Below are positions 1 through 6,497 of a DNA stretch of 31,125 bases, piece after piece; the stretch's first letter is position 1, and every line of letters begins with the position of its first letter. Source of the stretch: a virus. Below the pieces are notes generated by a model. It was given only the letters and a program-made list of their open reading frames with translations. It made no database searches and had not been told where the DNA came from. The stretch is taken from positions 1-31,125 of the IMG/VR virus record IMGVR_UViG_3300025645_000295; one strand, 5' to 3'. Made by a program: the position numbers and the translations under genes.

Positions 1-26
1 AAAATATAAAAAGCATACAACGTTTA

Positions 27-59
27 GTATATGAGCCGTTTTTTTTATGGCTTATATAC
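27..59. repeat. Inverted repeat / hairpin, 11-bp arms
   Basis: GTATATGAGCC (27-37) pairs with GGCTTATATAC (49-59) in 10 of 11 positions, and the remaining pair is G-U in RNA. The 11-base loop contains a run of eight T. It could be part of a terminator for a gene to the left of the window or an operator. The motif TTATATAC also occurs twice 12 bases apart (52-59, 64-71). Function unknown. Confidence 0.5.
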
Positions 60-79
60 ATTGTTATATACTGTTATTT

Positions 80-110
80 TTTGTGCGATGGCAAATATTA
101 ATTACCTTTA
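80..110 (+). promoter_or_regulatory. Bacteroidetes-type promoter
   Basis: TTTG at 80-83, a 19-base spacer, and TACCTTTA at 103-110 match the Bacteroidetes sigma-factor consensus TTTG-N(17-23)-TAnnTTTG except for the last base. Transcription would start near 115-117, giving a leader of about 100 bases before the ORF at 217. The palindrome at 123-142 lies just downstream of the predicted start, a position typical of repression. Confidence 0.5.
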
Positions 111-122
111 ATAAATAAAACA

Positions 123-142
123 TTTGTGATTATATTCACAAA
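123..142. promoter_or_regulatory. CRP/FNR-like palindromic operator
   Basis: TTTGTGA (123-129) and TCACAAA (136-142) are perfect inverted copies separated by six bases. The core TGTGA-N6-TCACA is identical to the CRP-family consensus. It lies immediately downstream of the promoter at 80-110, so it is probably a binding site for a host or phage regulator. Which protein binds cannot be told from the window. Confidence 0.5.
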
Positions 143-170
143 AAACACACTTAATATTATTTTTGATAAT

Positions 171-203
171 TGTTTTTCACCAATTATAAGTGTTTTTCAC
201 CAA
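171..203. repeat. Two 13-bp direct repeats, 20-bp period
   Basis: TGTTTTTCACCAA occurs at 171-183 and again at 191-203, exactly 20 bases apart, close to two helical turns. Both copies lie in the leader of the ORF at 217. They may be tandem protein-binding sites or a leader element. No homologous copies were noticed elsewhere in the window. Confidence 0.6.
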
Positions 204-216
204 AAAAATAGTTAAA

Positions 217-360
217 ATGGAAATATACAAAAATTACGAAATAAACCTTAAACCAAATCTTTGGGGATACTATGAAGGAATTAGTACAATAGATTGTGAT
301 GCACTAATAATTTTTGCTTTAACAATTGAAGAAATTAAAATTGAAATTGATCAGCTTTAA
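217..360 (+). CDS. Small protein of unknown function (47 aa)
   Basis: The ORF runs from ATG 217 to TAA 358-360 and encodes 47 residues starting MEIYKNYEINLKP and ending EIKIEIDQL. The stop overlaps the next start (TAATG at 358-362), which supports translational coupling to the RusA-like gene. The protein is acidic at the C-terminus, with no transmembrane segment or motif that I recognise. It is the first gene after the control region at 80-203. It is too short for homology to be judged by eye; the coding call rests on the overlap and position. Confidence 0.6.
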   Translation: MEIYKNYEINLKPNLWGYYEGISTIDCDALIIFALTIEEIKIEIDQL

Positions 361-686
361 TGCACAAAATACAAATCAAACCTTTAAGCGTTAACCAAGC
401 ATGGCAAGGCAAACGATTTAAAACGCCTTTGTATAAACAATGGAGCGTCCAAACTCTGTTGATGATGCCTAAAAAAATTGATATTCCAGAAGGCAAATTA
501 AAAGTTAAAATAAATTTTGGGTTTTCCAATTCAGGTAGTGACATTGACAATCCAGTTAAACCTTTTTTAGACATGTTCAAATTTAAATATGATATTAACG
601 ACAATCGTATTTATAAATTAGAGGTTGAAAAGTTTATAGTTAAAAAGGGGTTTGACTACATAGAGTTTATTATTGATAAATATTAG
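360..686 (+). CDS. rusA: RusA-family Holliday junction resolvase
   Basis: RusA-type enzymes are small dimeric, Mg-dependent endonucleases that cut Holliday junctions and other branched DNA formed during phage recombination and before packaging. The 108-residue length fits the family. The signature region is present: SDIDNPVKPFLDMF at residues 60-73 with acidic residues D61, D63 and D71 and K67, followed by YDINDNRI (78-84) carrying a further conserved acidic residue, D81. The gene starts at ATG 360, overlapping the stop of the upstream small ORF. Together with RecT and the helicase at the other end of the window it would form one recombination and replication module on a circular map. Family assignment is firm; the actual substrate is inferred. 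Confidence 0.88.
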   Translation: MHKIQIKPLSVNQAWQGKRFKTPLYKQWSVQTLLMMPKKIDIPEGKLKVKINFGFSNSGSDIDNPVKPFLDMFKFKYDINDNRIYKLEVEKFIVKKGFDYIEFIIDKY

Positions 687-694
687 TAATTTTG
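687..694 (+). promoter_or_regulatory. -7 promoter box, leaderless class
   Basis: TAATTTTG matches TAnnTTTG. A weak upstream TTTA (666-669) lies 17 bases before it. The box ends exactly 4 bases before the GTG start at 699, so transcription should start at or next to that codon. Confidence 0.55.
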
Positions 695-698
695 CTAT

Positions 699-1163
699 GT
701 GAATGTAATAAACGAGATTTGCAAGTTTGATGATTTCTTTCGAGATAGAGCGAAGCAAATAACAAACAACGCAAGTTATGCCGATGACATCGTTCAAGAG
801 ATGTACTTACGGCTGATGAATCCAACTTACAAAGTTCAGCTACAAGAGCAATTTGATCGAGGCGTTTTAAAATGGGGCTGCATCCGTATTATGTCGCAGA
901 TATTTTTAGGCCATATTAGAGATAATAAAAAGATGGTCTATACAGACGATTTAACGCACGTTTTAGGCTCGGTTAATGATTGCAGCTTTGAGAGGGTGCA
1001 GAATTGTTTGAGCCAACTTTATTGGTTTGATCGAGATATATTAACGCTTCATTTAATAGATGGGCAAAGTATCAAAGAAATTGTAAAAAACACAGGTATT
1101 CCAAGAAATACGGTTTACAATAGAATAAACATAGCAAAACAAAAATTAAAAAATGTGATATGA
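699..1163 (+). CDS. Sigma-70-like (ECF-type) factor
   Basis: The 154-residue protein has the two-part layout of a small sigma factor. Residues 25-40 (ASYADDIVQEMYLRLM) resemble sigma region 2, and residues about 107-151 form a region-4-like helix-turn-helix (FDRDILTLHLIDGQSIKEIV, then GIPRNTVYNRINIAKQKL). The start is GTG at 699; the nearby ATGs at 697 and 703 are closed or out of frame. A TAnnTTTG box ends 4 bases upstream, so the mRNA is probably leaderless. It lies between the resolvase and the tail genes, a sensible place for a regulator of late transcription, and overlaps the next gene by ATGA. Some phage proteins of this fold take part in packaging rather than transcription, so the role is inferred. 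Confidence 0.72.
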   Translation: MNVINEICKFDDFFRDRAKQITNNASYADDIVQEMYLRLMNPTYKVQLQEQFDRGVLKWGCIRIMSQIFLGHIRDNKKMVYTDDLTHVLGSVNDCSFERVQNCLSQLYWFDRDILTLHLIDGQSIKEIVKNTGIPRNTVYNRINIAKQKLKNVI

Positions 1164-1564
1164 AAAAACCGAAAGATTTAAGAACACAGGAAGGCAGAAA
1201 ATGGAAAGCCGAACAATCAAAAGGTTTAGGCGATACAATCGCAAAAGTAACTAAGGCAACAGGCATTGACAAATTAATAGGTGCGGTTGTTGATGATTGC
1301 GGTTGTGATGAGCGAAAGGACAAATTAAATAAATTATTTCCTTACCATAAAAATCTAACAATGACAATCGACCAACAACAAATTTGGATATTGATAAGGT
1401 CGCAATTATTTAGCAACATGGTTAGTCAAGAGAACAGGGAAAGATTAAGAATAATGTACAACGCTATTTTTAGCGATAAAAAACAACCGAGTACCTGCGC
1501 CCCTTGTATAATTAAGCAACGGGATAAAGTACATCAAGTTTACAAAAATGTGTGCAATGATTAA
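1160..1564 (+). CDS. Conserved phage protein with Cys motifs, function unknown
   Basis: This 134-residue protein begins at an ATGA overlap with the sigma-like gene. The N-terminal part is basic (MKKPKDLRTQEGRKWKAEQ), followed by GLGDTIAKVTKATGIDKLI and a CGCDERKDKLNKLFPY segment at residues 47-62. Further cysteines occur as CAPC (113-116) and C132 near the C-terminus. The GLGDTI...CGC-x(1-2)-R-x(4)-LN-x-x-FP pattern resembles proteins I associate with Bacteroidetes phages, but I cannot attach a function. Five cysteines in two clusters could bind a metal ion such as zinc. Its place just before the tail genes suggests a late structural or accessory role; that is inference. Confidence 0.7.
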   Translation: MKKPKDLRTQEGRKWKAEQSKGLGDTIAKVTKATGIDKLIGAVVDDCGCDERKDKLNKLFPYHKNLTMTIDQQQIWILIRSQLFSNMVSQENRERLRIMYNAIFSDKKQPSTCAPCIIKQRDKVHQVYKNVCND

Positions 1565-1811
1565 TAATATTTTAATAATGTTATTTGCTATTTGTTCAGC
1601 TTTTATAATTGCGTTAATTGATGTGTTTTATATTTCTAATCATAAAATTGACAAGGAATTTAAAGCGTTTAGATTTGGGATGTTTGCAATGTTTGCACTT
1701 TTAACCGCTTACACTTATGCGTTTGATTTGGTGATTATACTCAAGTTAATAATGTTCTCTTTTTTTTACTGGTTAGGTTTTAATATTTTTATTAAGCTAT
1801 TTAAACGATGA
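1548..1811 (+). CDS. Small membrane protein
   Basis: The 87-residue product is very hydrophobic. Predicted membrane segments are about residues 6-28 (from NNILIMLFAICSAFIIALI), about 43-60 (FGMFAMFALLTAYTYAF) and about 61-82 (LVIILKLIMFSFFYWLGF), with a basic C-terminus KLFKR. The start may be ATG 1548 or, nine bases later, ATG 1557, which overlaps the upstream stop less. The stop overlaps the next start (1808) by four bases. A holin-like or superinfection-related role is possible for a small phage membrane protein, but a separate holin candidate exists at 23426 and nothing here is diagnostic. Confidence 0.65.
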   Translation: MCAMINNILIMLFAICSAFIIALIDVFYISNHKIDKEFKAFRFGMFAMFALLTAYTYAFDLVIILKLIMFSFFYWLGFNIFIKLFKR

Positions 1812-2407
1812 AATACAAAATAGAAATTCCAACCTCATTAGATGATATTACACTTGCTCAATTTAAAGAGTATAGTTTAATGATTTCGAGGGAAACCGAA
1901 GAAGATTTAACGTTTAAAAAACAAGTGATTAATTTGTTTTGTACAGGTGACACAGAAAAGATTGAGTTTTTTAAGAAGAAGCAAATAGATTCAATATTTG
2001 CAGATTTTAATGAAATGCTTGAATCGGAGCGCAATATTTTTGAAAAGATAATTTCTATTGATGGCAAAGAATATGGTTTTATTCCTAACCTAAAAGATTT
2101 AAGCATTGGCGAGTTTTCAGATATTGAAACGCTTATGAAAGATGGCGTATTTGAGAACATTGAGAAGGTGTTAGCGGTGCTTTACCGACCCGTAATTAAC
2201 AAAGTTAAACACTTGTATAACATAGCCGATTACGATGGATTAAACGACAGAGATAAACTTTTTCTCAATAAATTTCCTGTGAAAAACTTTCATGGAACAA
2301 TGGTTTTTTTTTTGATTATCGCCAAAGAATTATTGATGCATACACACCAATTTTTGAAGGAGAATCAACAGACGGAAAACAAAAGTTTCAAACCTCCACA
2401 AGCATAA
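1808..2407 (+). CDS. Tail assembly chaperone, short (zero-frame) form
   Basis: The 199-residue protein starts at an ATGA overlap with the membrane protein gene. It is mostly alpha-helical and acidic (for example SLDDITLAQFKEYSLM and LKDLSIGEFSDIETLM), as in gpG-type tail assembly chaperones, which bind the tape measure protein and are absent from the finished virion. Near codon 166 the gene contains a run of ten T (2304-2313). In the zero frame translation continues as LIIAKELLMHTHQF and stops at 2405-2407. In the -1 frame an open stretch of 76 codons continues to 2541. This short-plus-extended design is the hallmark of lambda gpG/gpGT and analogues. The family call rests on architecture and on the sequence of the extension, because chaperones of this type diverge strongly. 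Confidence 0.7.
   Translation: MKYKIEIPTSLDDITLAQFKEYSLMISRETEEDLTFKKQVINLFCTGDTEKIEFFKKKQIDSIFADFNEMLESERNIFEKIISIDGKEYGFIPNLKDLSIGEFSDIETLMKDGVFENIEKVLAVLYRPVINKVKHLYNIADYDGLNDRDKLFLNKFPVKNFHGTMVFFLIIAKELLMHTHQFLKENQQTENKSFKPPQA
2304..2313 (+). promoter_or_regulatory. T10 slippery run (probable -1 frameshift site)
   Basis: Ten consecutive T follow ATGG. Zero-frame codons are GTT TTT TTT TTG; slipping back one base gives GTT TTT TTT TTT GAT and enters the open -1 frame. A U10 run also permits RNA polymerase slippage, so the shift could be ribosomal or transcriptional. A homopolymer length error in the assembly is an alternative explanation, which would fuse the two frames into one gene. Confidence 0.65.
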
Positions 2408-2541
2408 ATTGGGGCTGGTACGAGGCACTATTTACCCTTTCGGGAGGTGACATTACCAAATTTGAAGAAGTATCAAGAATTAATGTTGATACAGCTTTAA
2501 CCTTTATTTTGTATTTAAAAGATAAGAGCAAGCAAAAGTAG
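2311..2541 (+). CDS. -1 frame C-terminal extension of the tail assembly chaperone (gpT-like)
   Basis: The -1 frame is open from the T run to TAG 2539-2541 and has no suitable start codon of its own. It encodes 76 residues starting FDYRQRIIDAYTPIFEGES. The C-terminal part contains INWGWYEALFTLSGGDITKF and then EEVSRINVDTALTFILYLKDK. The pattern W-x-WY...L..L..GDI.K...V.......L..L.YLK is what I associate with the T-domain of phage tail assembly chaperones. Fusion with the first 168 codons of the upstream gene would give a 244-residue product. The extension fills nearly all of the gap before the next gene at 2564, which supports the frameshift reading. Confidence 0.65.
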   Translation, partial: FDYRQRIIDAYTPIFEGESTDGKQKFQTSTSINWGWYEALFTLSGGDITKFEEVSRINVDTALTFILYLKDKSKQK

Positions 2542-2563
2542 GCTTGTAAGGTGTTATTATAAT

Positions 2564-3067
2564 ATGGCAACATTCTTTAATTATGTAACCGATATTCGAG
2601 CAATTTGCAGCAGCCACCCACAGGTAGCCGCTAATTATTACGGTGACAACATACAAATTGATTCAGAATCAAAGAACCTTTACCCTGCAATAATTGTAGA
2701 GCCTGCACCTGCTAACATCGTTAACGGGGCGATTGATTACGTTATAAATATAGTTTGTGTTGATTTGATGAAGATTGACCGAAGCCATGATTTAGAGATT
2801 GATTCAAAAATCATTCAAATATTAACCGATATTATAGGTGATATTAAAATGAACGAGGCTTTTAAAGAGTTTAATATTGATCCAGATATTACATTAAATC
2901 CAATTGATCCATCACCCGAATTTAATGATTCACTTTTAGGGTGGTCGGTACAAATTACAGCAACTGCAAAACTTCAAAAAACAGGGTGTGCAAATAGCAT
3001 TATAAATAACAATACATTAGACGGCATAGGTAGCTGGATAATTGAAGATACATTTATCGTAGAATAA
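2564..3067 (+). CDS. Probable tail terminator / tail completion protein
   Basis: The 167-residue protein begins MATFFNYVTDIRAICSSHPQ and has a mixed alpha/beta layout: LYPAIIVEPAPAN, a strand-rich IDYVINIVCVDLMKI, then a long helix (HDLEIDSKIIQILTDIIGDI) and a C-terminal strand (GWSVQITATAKLQ). A strand-strand-helix-strand arrangement of this size, next to a tail chaperone, is what is seen in tail terminator and tail-completion proteins (lambda gpU-like), which cap the tail tube and join it to the head. The match is by architecture and context only. A general structural protein is the main alternative. Confidence 0.5.
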   Translation: MATFFNYVTDIRAICSSHPQVAANYYGDNIQIDSESKNLYPAIIVEPAPANIVNGAIDYVINIVCVDLMKIDRSHDLEIDSKIIQILTDIIGDIKMNEAFKEFNIDPDITLNPIDPSPEFNDSLLGWSVQITATAKLQKTGCANSIINNNTLDGIGSWIIEDTFIVE

Positions 3068-3074
3068 TAAAATT

Positions 3075-4778
3075 ATGGCAACAAGAACAACATTAAAAAG
3101 TTATTTTGAAACAGGTGACAAACCAACGCAAACACAATTTGAAGCGTTAATAGACGGAGTTCCAAACTTAACAGATTCAAGCGTTACTGATGCTGAATTT
3201 GCTCAATTAGATGGTGTTACATCACCTATTCAAACGCAGATAGATGGCAAGCAGGCAACGCTGGTCAATCAAACGAATATTAAATCGGTCAACGGTGAAA
3301 CTCTTTTGGGTTCTGGTGATTTAACGGTTTCATCTTCAGCAGCTTGGGGAGGTATCACAGGCACTTTATCAAGTCAAACAGATTTACAAGATGAACTAAA
3401 TTTAAAGGCAGATTTAACAGGGGCAACCTTTACAGGTGACGTTACTGCTCCAGATTTCATAGGTGACTTAAATGGGGCTGTTCGATTTGCTGCAAAAAAT
3501 GAAAGTGGTGCTACTTTATTAAAGGGTAAAGTTGTAGCAATTATAGGGGTGAGCGGAACAGAAACAACGGTTGATTTAGCCGATGCAGATAACGCATCAG
3601 CAAGACCAGCTTTCGGTTTAGTTTATGCAGATGCAAATAATAATGCAGCCGTTGAAGTTGTAACGTTAGGCGAATTAGCAGGCTTAAATACATCAGCATT
3701 TAGCGAAGGCGACACACTTTATGTTAGCACAACAGCGGGAGATGTAACAACAACACCACCAACAAGCGAAGCTGCCGACATTCAAAATATTGGTCGAGTA
3801 ATTAGAAGCCACGCAAGTGCTGGAATCATTAGAGTGGGTGGAGCAGGCAGAGCAAATCAAACGCCTAACTTAAATGATGGTAATGTATTCGTTGGTAACG
3901 CAAGTAATCAGTCAGTAGCCAGAGCTTTAGTTATTGCTGATACTACAGGCCTACAAACAGCTTTAGATTTAAAGGCTAACGTTGCTGCACCTACTTTTAC
4001 AGGCGATATAACTTCTAACACAGTAAATATAATATCAAACTCAACAGCAGCAACTACTCTTTTAATTGGTGATGTTACTCTTGGTGATACTATCACAGAG
4101 ATGAGGCTTCAGGCATATGGAGCTGACCTTATTAATTTACAAGACCAAGAAGTAACTTTAAAAAGTGACAGTCTTAAAATAACTGGTTCATTATCAACAA
4201 CTGCTCCAGCAACTTATTTAGGTTTATTATCAAGTACAGGTGTAGTAACAAAAAGAACACCAGCTCAAGTACTTGCTGATATCGGGGCTGCTCCTGCTTC
4301 AGGAGGTTCTTACTTACCACTTGCTGGGGGTGCAATGACTGGTGCAATTACAACTAATTCAACATTTGACGGAAGAGATGTAGCTGCTGATGGTGTAACT
4401 GCTGACGCTGCACTACCTAAAACAGGCGGAGAAATGACTGGAGCAATTACGGGCAACGTAGCAATTACAGGATTTAGACCATATTTAACGGAAACAGCAG
4501 GCAGAAGTTTAACTGTAGAAGATTCTGGCACTTTTATAATTGCTAATCTTGGAACAGCTATTTCATTTGAAATTCCATTAAATTCTAATGAAGCATTTAC
4601 ATTAGGTACTGAAATTGATTTTATTCAAAAAGGCGCTGGCGTTTTAAGGATTACTTCGGTAGCAGATGTTTTCTTAAATGGATTAGACTCAAACACAGTA
4701 CCGGTGACAGCTCAATGGGGTGGCGTTACAATAAAGAAGATAGCGGAAGACGAATGGATTGCAGTCGGTAAAATTTAA
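3075..4778 (+). CDS. Tail fibre protein
   Basis: This 567-residue protein carries the repeat units of phage fibres. The N-terminal part has FAQLDGVTSPIQTQIDGKQA; units of the type LQ-x-x-L-x-LKA...TFTGD occur twice (near residues 103-125 and 296-314), and GGAMTGAIT / GGEMTGAIT also occur twice (near 417 and 452). The middle (about 135-265; RFAAKNESGATLLKG onward, through VVTLGELAGLNTSAF and GDTLYVSTTAGDV) resembles a domain common in fibre proteins of aquatic phages. The C-terminus ends in a beta-rich section with GVTIKKIAEDEWIAVGKI, a common fibre terminus. The product probably trimerises and contacts the host surface. The adhesin at 4784 follows within six bases. Confidence 0.82.
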   Translation: MATRTTLKSYFETGDKPTQTQFEALIDGVPNLTDSSVTDAEFAQLDGVTSPIQTQIDGKQATLVNQTNIKSVNGETLLGSGDLTVSSSAAWGGITGTLSSQTDLQDELNLKADLTGATFTGDVTAPDFIGDLNGAVRFAAKNESGATLLKGKVVAIIGVSGTETTVDLADADNASARPAFGLVYADANNNAAVEVVTLGELAGLNTSAFSEGDTLYVSTTAGDVTTTPPTSEAADIQNIGRVIRSHASAGIIRVGGAGRANQTPNLNDGNVFVGNASNQSVARALVIADTTGLQTALDLKANVAAPTFTGDITSNTVNIISNSTAATTLLIGDVTLGDTITEMRLQAYGADLINLQDQEVTLKSDSLKITGSLSTTAPATYLGLLSSTGVVTKRTPAQVLADIGAAPASGGSYLPLAGGAMTGAITTNSTFDGRDVAADGVTADAALPKTGGEMTGAITGNVAITGFRPYLTETAGRSLTVEDSGTFIIANLGTAISFEIPLNSNEAFTLGTEIDFIQKGAGVLRITSVADVFLNGLDSNTVPVTAQWGGVTIKKIAEDEWIAVGKI

Positions 4779-4783
4779 AAAAT

Positions 4784-5650
4784 ATGATAGGAACGAGTTT
4801 TGGAAATAGTGCAAGTAGTGGAGGCGGTTTACCATTTATGACTGCAACAGGTGGAACTATTACAACGGATGGGGATTTTAAAGTTCATTCTTTTAGTTCA
4901 TCATCTAATTTTACGGTGACATCTTTAGGTTCAGACCCTACATATGGAGATAAAATTGACTATTTAGCAGTAGCAGGCGGTGGCGGTGGTGGTACATTAT
5001 TAGGAGCAGGTGGTGGAGCTGGAGGCTTATTGACAGCTACAAGTGCAACCGTATCAGCAACTTCATATACAACGACAGTAGGCGGCGGCGGAGCAGGTGC
5101 AACGGTTGCAAGAACACAAGGCGGCGCAGGAAGTAATTCTACCTTTTACGGAGTAACTGCAATCGGCGGTGGCGGAGGTGGTGCTAATGGCGTAGGTCAA
5201 CAAGATGGCGTAAGCGGCGGTTCAGGCGGCGGAGCAGTATCAGTAGGCATAGCAGGAGAAGGAACAGCAGGGCAAGGTAACGATGGCGGAGTAGGTAGAA
5301 CAGCATCTCCATATAATCAAGGCGGTGGCGGTGGTGCTGGTGCTGTTGGCGGAGATGGAACAAGTTCACCAAATAAAGCTGGCGATGGCGGAGTAGGTTT
5401 ACAAAATTCAATTACTGGTACTTCTGTATATTATGCAGGCGGTGGTGGTGGCTCTGCTTATGTAACAGATAATGGAGCTGTTGGAGCAGGCGGCGAAGGC
5501 GGCGGCGGAGATGGTGGAATAGTAGCAGGCAGCAACGCAGATGCTAACACAGGCGGCGGCGGCGGTGGCGGTGAAAGGGCTGTGGGTTACCAACCAGCAG
5601 GAGGTAATGGCGGTTCTGGTATTATAATCGTAAGATATAAATTTCAATAG
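4784..5650 (+). CDS. Glycine-rich tail adhesin (poly-Gly domain)
   Basis: The 288-residue protein begins with a short beta region (TGGTITTDGDFKVHSFSSSS, then YGDKIDYLAVAG) and continues with many GGGGG runs. It ends GGSGIIIVRYKF, the usual end of glycine-rich phage domains. Such tracts are known to pack as poly-glycine II helices in the receptor-binding adhesin gp38 of T-even-like phages, and this protein likely forms the tip of the fibre encoded just upstream. The Gly codons (GGC, GGT, GGA) make this the most GC-rich stretch of the window. Long antisense ORFs over the gene are composition artefacts. The exact receptor is unknown. Confidence 0.78.
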   Translation: MIGTSFGNSASSGGGLPFMTATGGTITTDGDFKVHSFSSSSNFTVTSLGSDPTYGDKIDYLAVAGGGGGGTLLGAGGGAGGLLTATSATVSATSYTTTVGGGGAGATVARTQGGAGSNSTFYGVTAIGGGGGGANGVGQQDGVSGGSGGGAVSVGIAGEGTAGQGNDGGVGRTASPYNQGGGGGAGAVGGDGTSSPNKAGDGGVGLQNSITGTSVYYAGGGGGSAYVTDNGAVGAGGEGGGGDGGIVAGSNADANTGGGGGGGERAVGYQPAGGNGGSGIIIVRYKFQ

Positions 5651-5651
5651 T

Positions 5652-5966
5652 ATGGCACACTTCGCAGAAATAGATGAATACAATATAGTTACAAGGGTTC
5701 TTGTATTTAATGATAATTATACAGATTCAGATTGCACAGCTTTATTAGGTGGCAATTGGATTCAAACGAGTTATAATAATAATATAAGAAAGAATTTTGC
5801 TGGTAAAGGATATACATACGATTTTAATTTAGATGCATTTATTGCTCCTAAACCTTACAATAGTTGGATTTTAAATACTGAAAATTGCAAATGGGAATCT
5901 CCGATTGAAAAGCCTGAAGGTGATTACATTTGGAATGAAGAAAATTTAAGTTGGGAAGAACAATAA
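5652..5966 (+). CDS. Small fibre-associated protein of aquatic phages
   Basis: The 104-residue protein starts two bases after the adhesin stop. It contains MAHFAEIDEYNIVTRVLVFND, then WIQTSYNNNIRKNFAGKGYTYD, then DAFIAPKPYNSWILN and CKWESPIEKPEGDYIWNEE. This order of motifs (MAHFA..., QTSYN, RKN-x-AG-x-GYTYD, DAFI-x-PKPY-x-SW, C-x-WE-P, Y-x-W-E) matches a family I know from cyanophages and other marine phages, where it lies beside tail fibre genes. The function is not established; a fibre assembly or virion accessory role is likely from position. Family recognition is by eye from conserved motifs. Confidence 0.7.
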   Translation: MAHFAEIDEYNIVTRVLVFNDNYTDSDCTALLGGNWIQTSYNNNIRKNFAGKGYTYDFNLDAFIAPKPYNSWILNTENCKWESPIEKPEGDYIWNEENLSWEEQ

Positions 5967-5975
5967 ATATAAAAA

Positions 5976-6497
5976 ATGAGTTTTCTACAATCTAAAAAAG
6001 TAGTTGATGAGTTCAATAAATTTAACGATGCTATTGTAGCACAGGCACGTTTGAATTTATCGAAAGGTGTTAACGCATCAGGCGCACTTTCAAAGTCGTT
6101 ATCTTCATCATATGAGCCTAAAAAGAATAGTTTTAGGTTAACTTTTTCAATGGAGGATTATGGGCAGTTTATTGATGAAGGGGTTAAAGGCTCAAAGAGT
6201 TCAGCAAAAGCACCAAACAGCCCATTTAAATATACTAATAAAATGCCACCATCGGGAGCATTGGACAGATGGGCAGCAAGAAAAGTATCAAGCGCAAGAA
6301 ATACAAAAGGTCAATTTGTTAGTCGCAAATCTTTAGTTTATGCGATTAGAAAAAGTATATTTTTATACGGAATAAAAGCAACACATTTTTTTACCGATGC
6401 TTTTGAGGCAAAAATGAAAGATTTTGATAAAACAATGTTTAAAATAATAGGTTTTGAGGTTGATGAATTATTAACCTTTGCAAAAAAAAATAACTAA
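5976..6497 (+). CDS. HK97 gp10-like tail/neck protein
   Basis: The 173-residue protein has the layout of HK97 gp10-like proteins: N-terminal helix (MSFLQSKKVVDEFNKFNDAI), a small middle with YGQFIDEGVKGSK near residues 62-75, a loop rich in Ser, Lys and Pro, and a C-terminal part with FFTDAFEAKMKDF. The Y-x-x-FIDEGVKG element is typical, corresponding to the Y-...-VE-x-GT signature in other members. Members sit at the head-tail junction or act in tail completion. It ends one base before the ATG of the next gene. Confidence 0.68.
   Translation: MSFLQSKKVVDEFNKFNDAIVAQARLNLSKGVNASGALSKSLSSSYEPKKNSFRLTFSMEDYGQFIDEGVKGSKSSAKAPNSPFKYTNKMPPSGALDRWAARKVSSARNTKGQFVSRKSLVYAIRKSIFLYGIKATHFFTDAFEAKMKDFDKTMFKIIGFEVDELLTFAKKNN

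Noticed and set aside
88-111. Seven-codon ORF in the left control region
   Set aside because: Too short and it covers the promoter; no sign of leader-peptide features such as a following attenuator.
3075-5650. Diversity-generating retroelement acting on the fibre or adhesin
   Set aside because: No reverse transcriptase and no template or variable repeat pair seen in the window.
5184-5683. Minus-strand ORFs opposite the poly-glycine adhesin
   Set aside because: They arise because Gly codons lack stop-like complements; Leu/His- and Ala/Thr-rich translations are composition artefacts.
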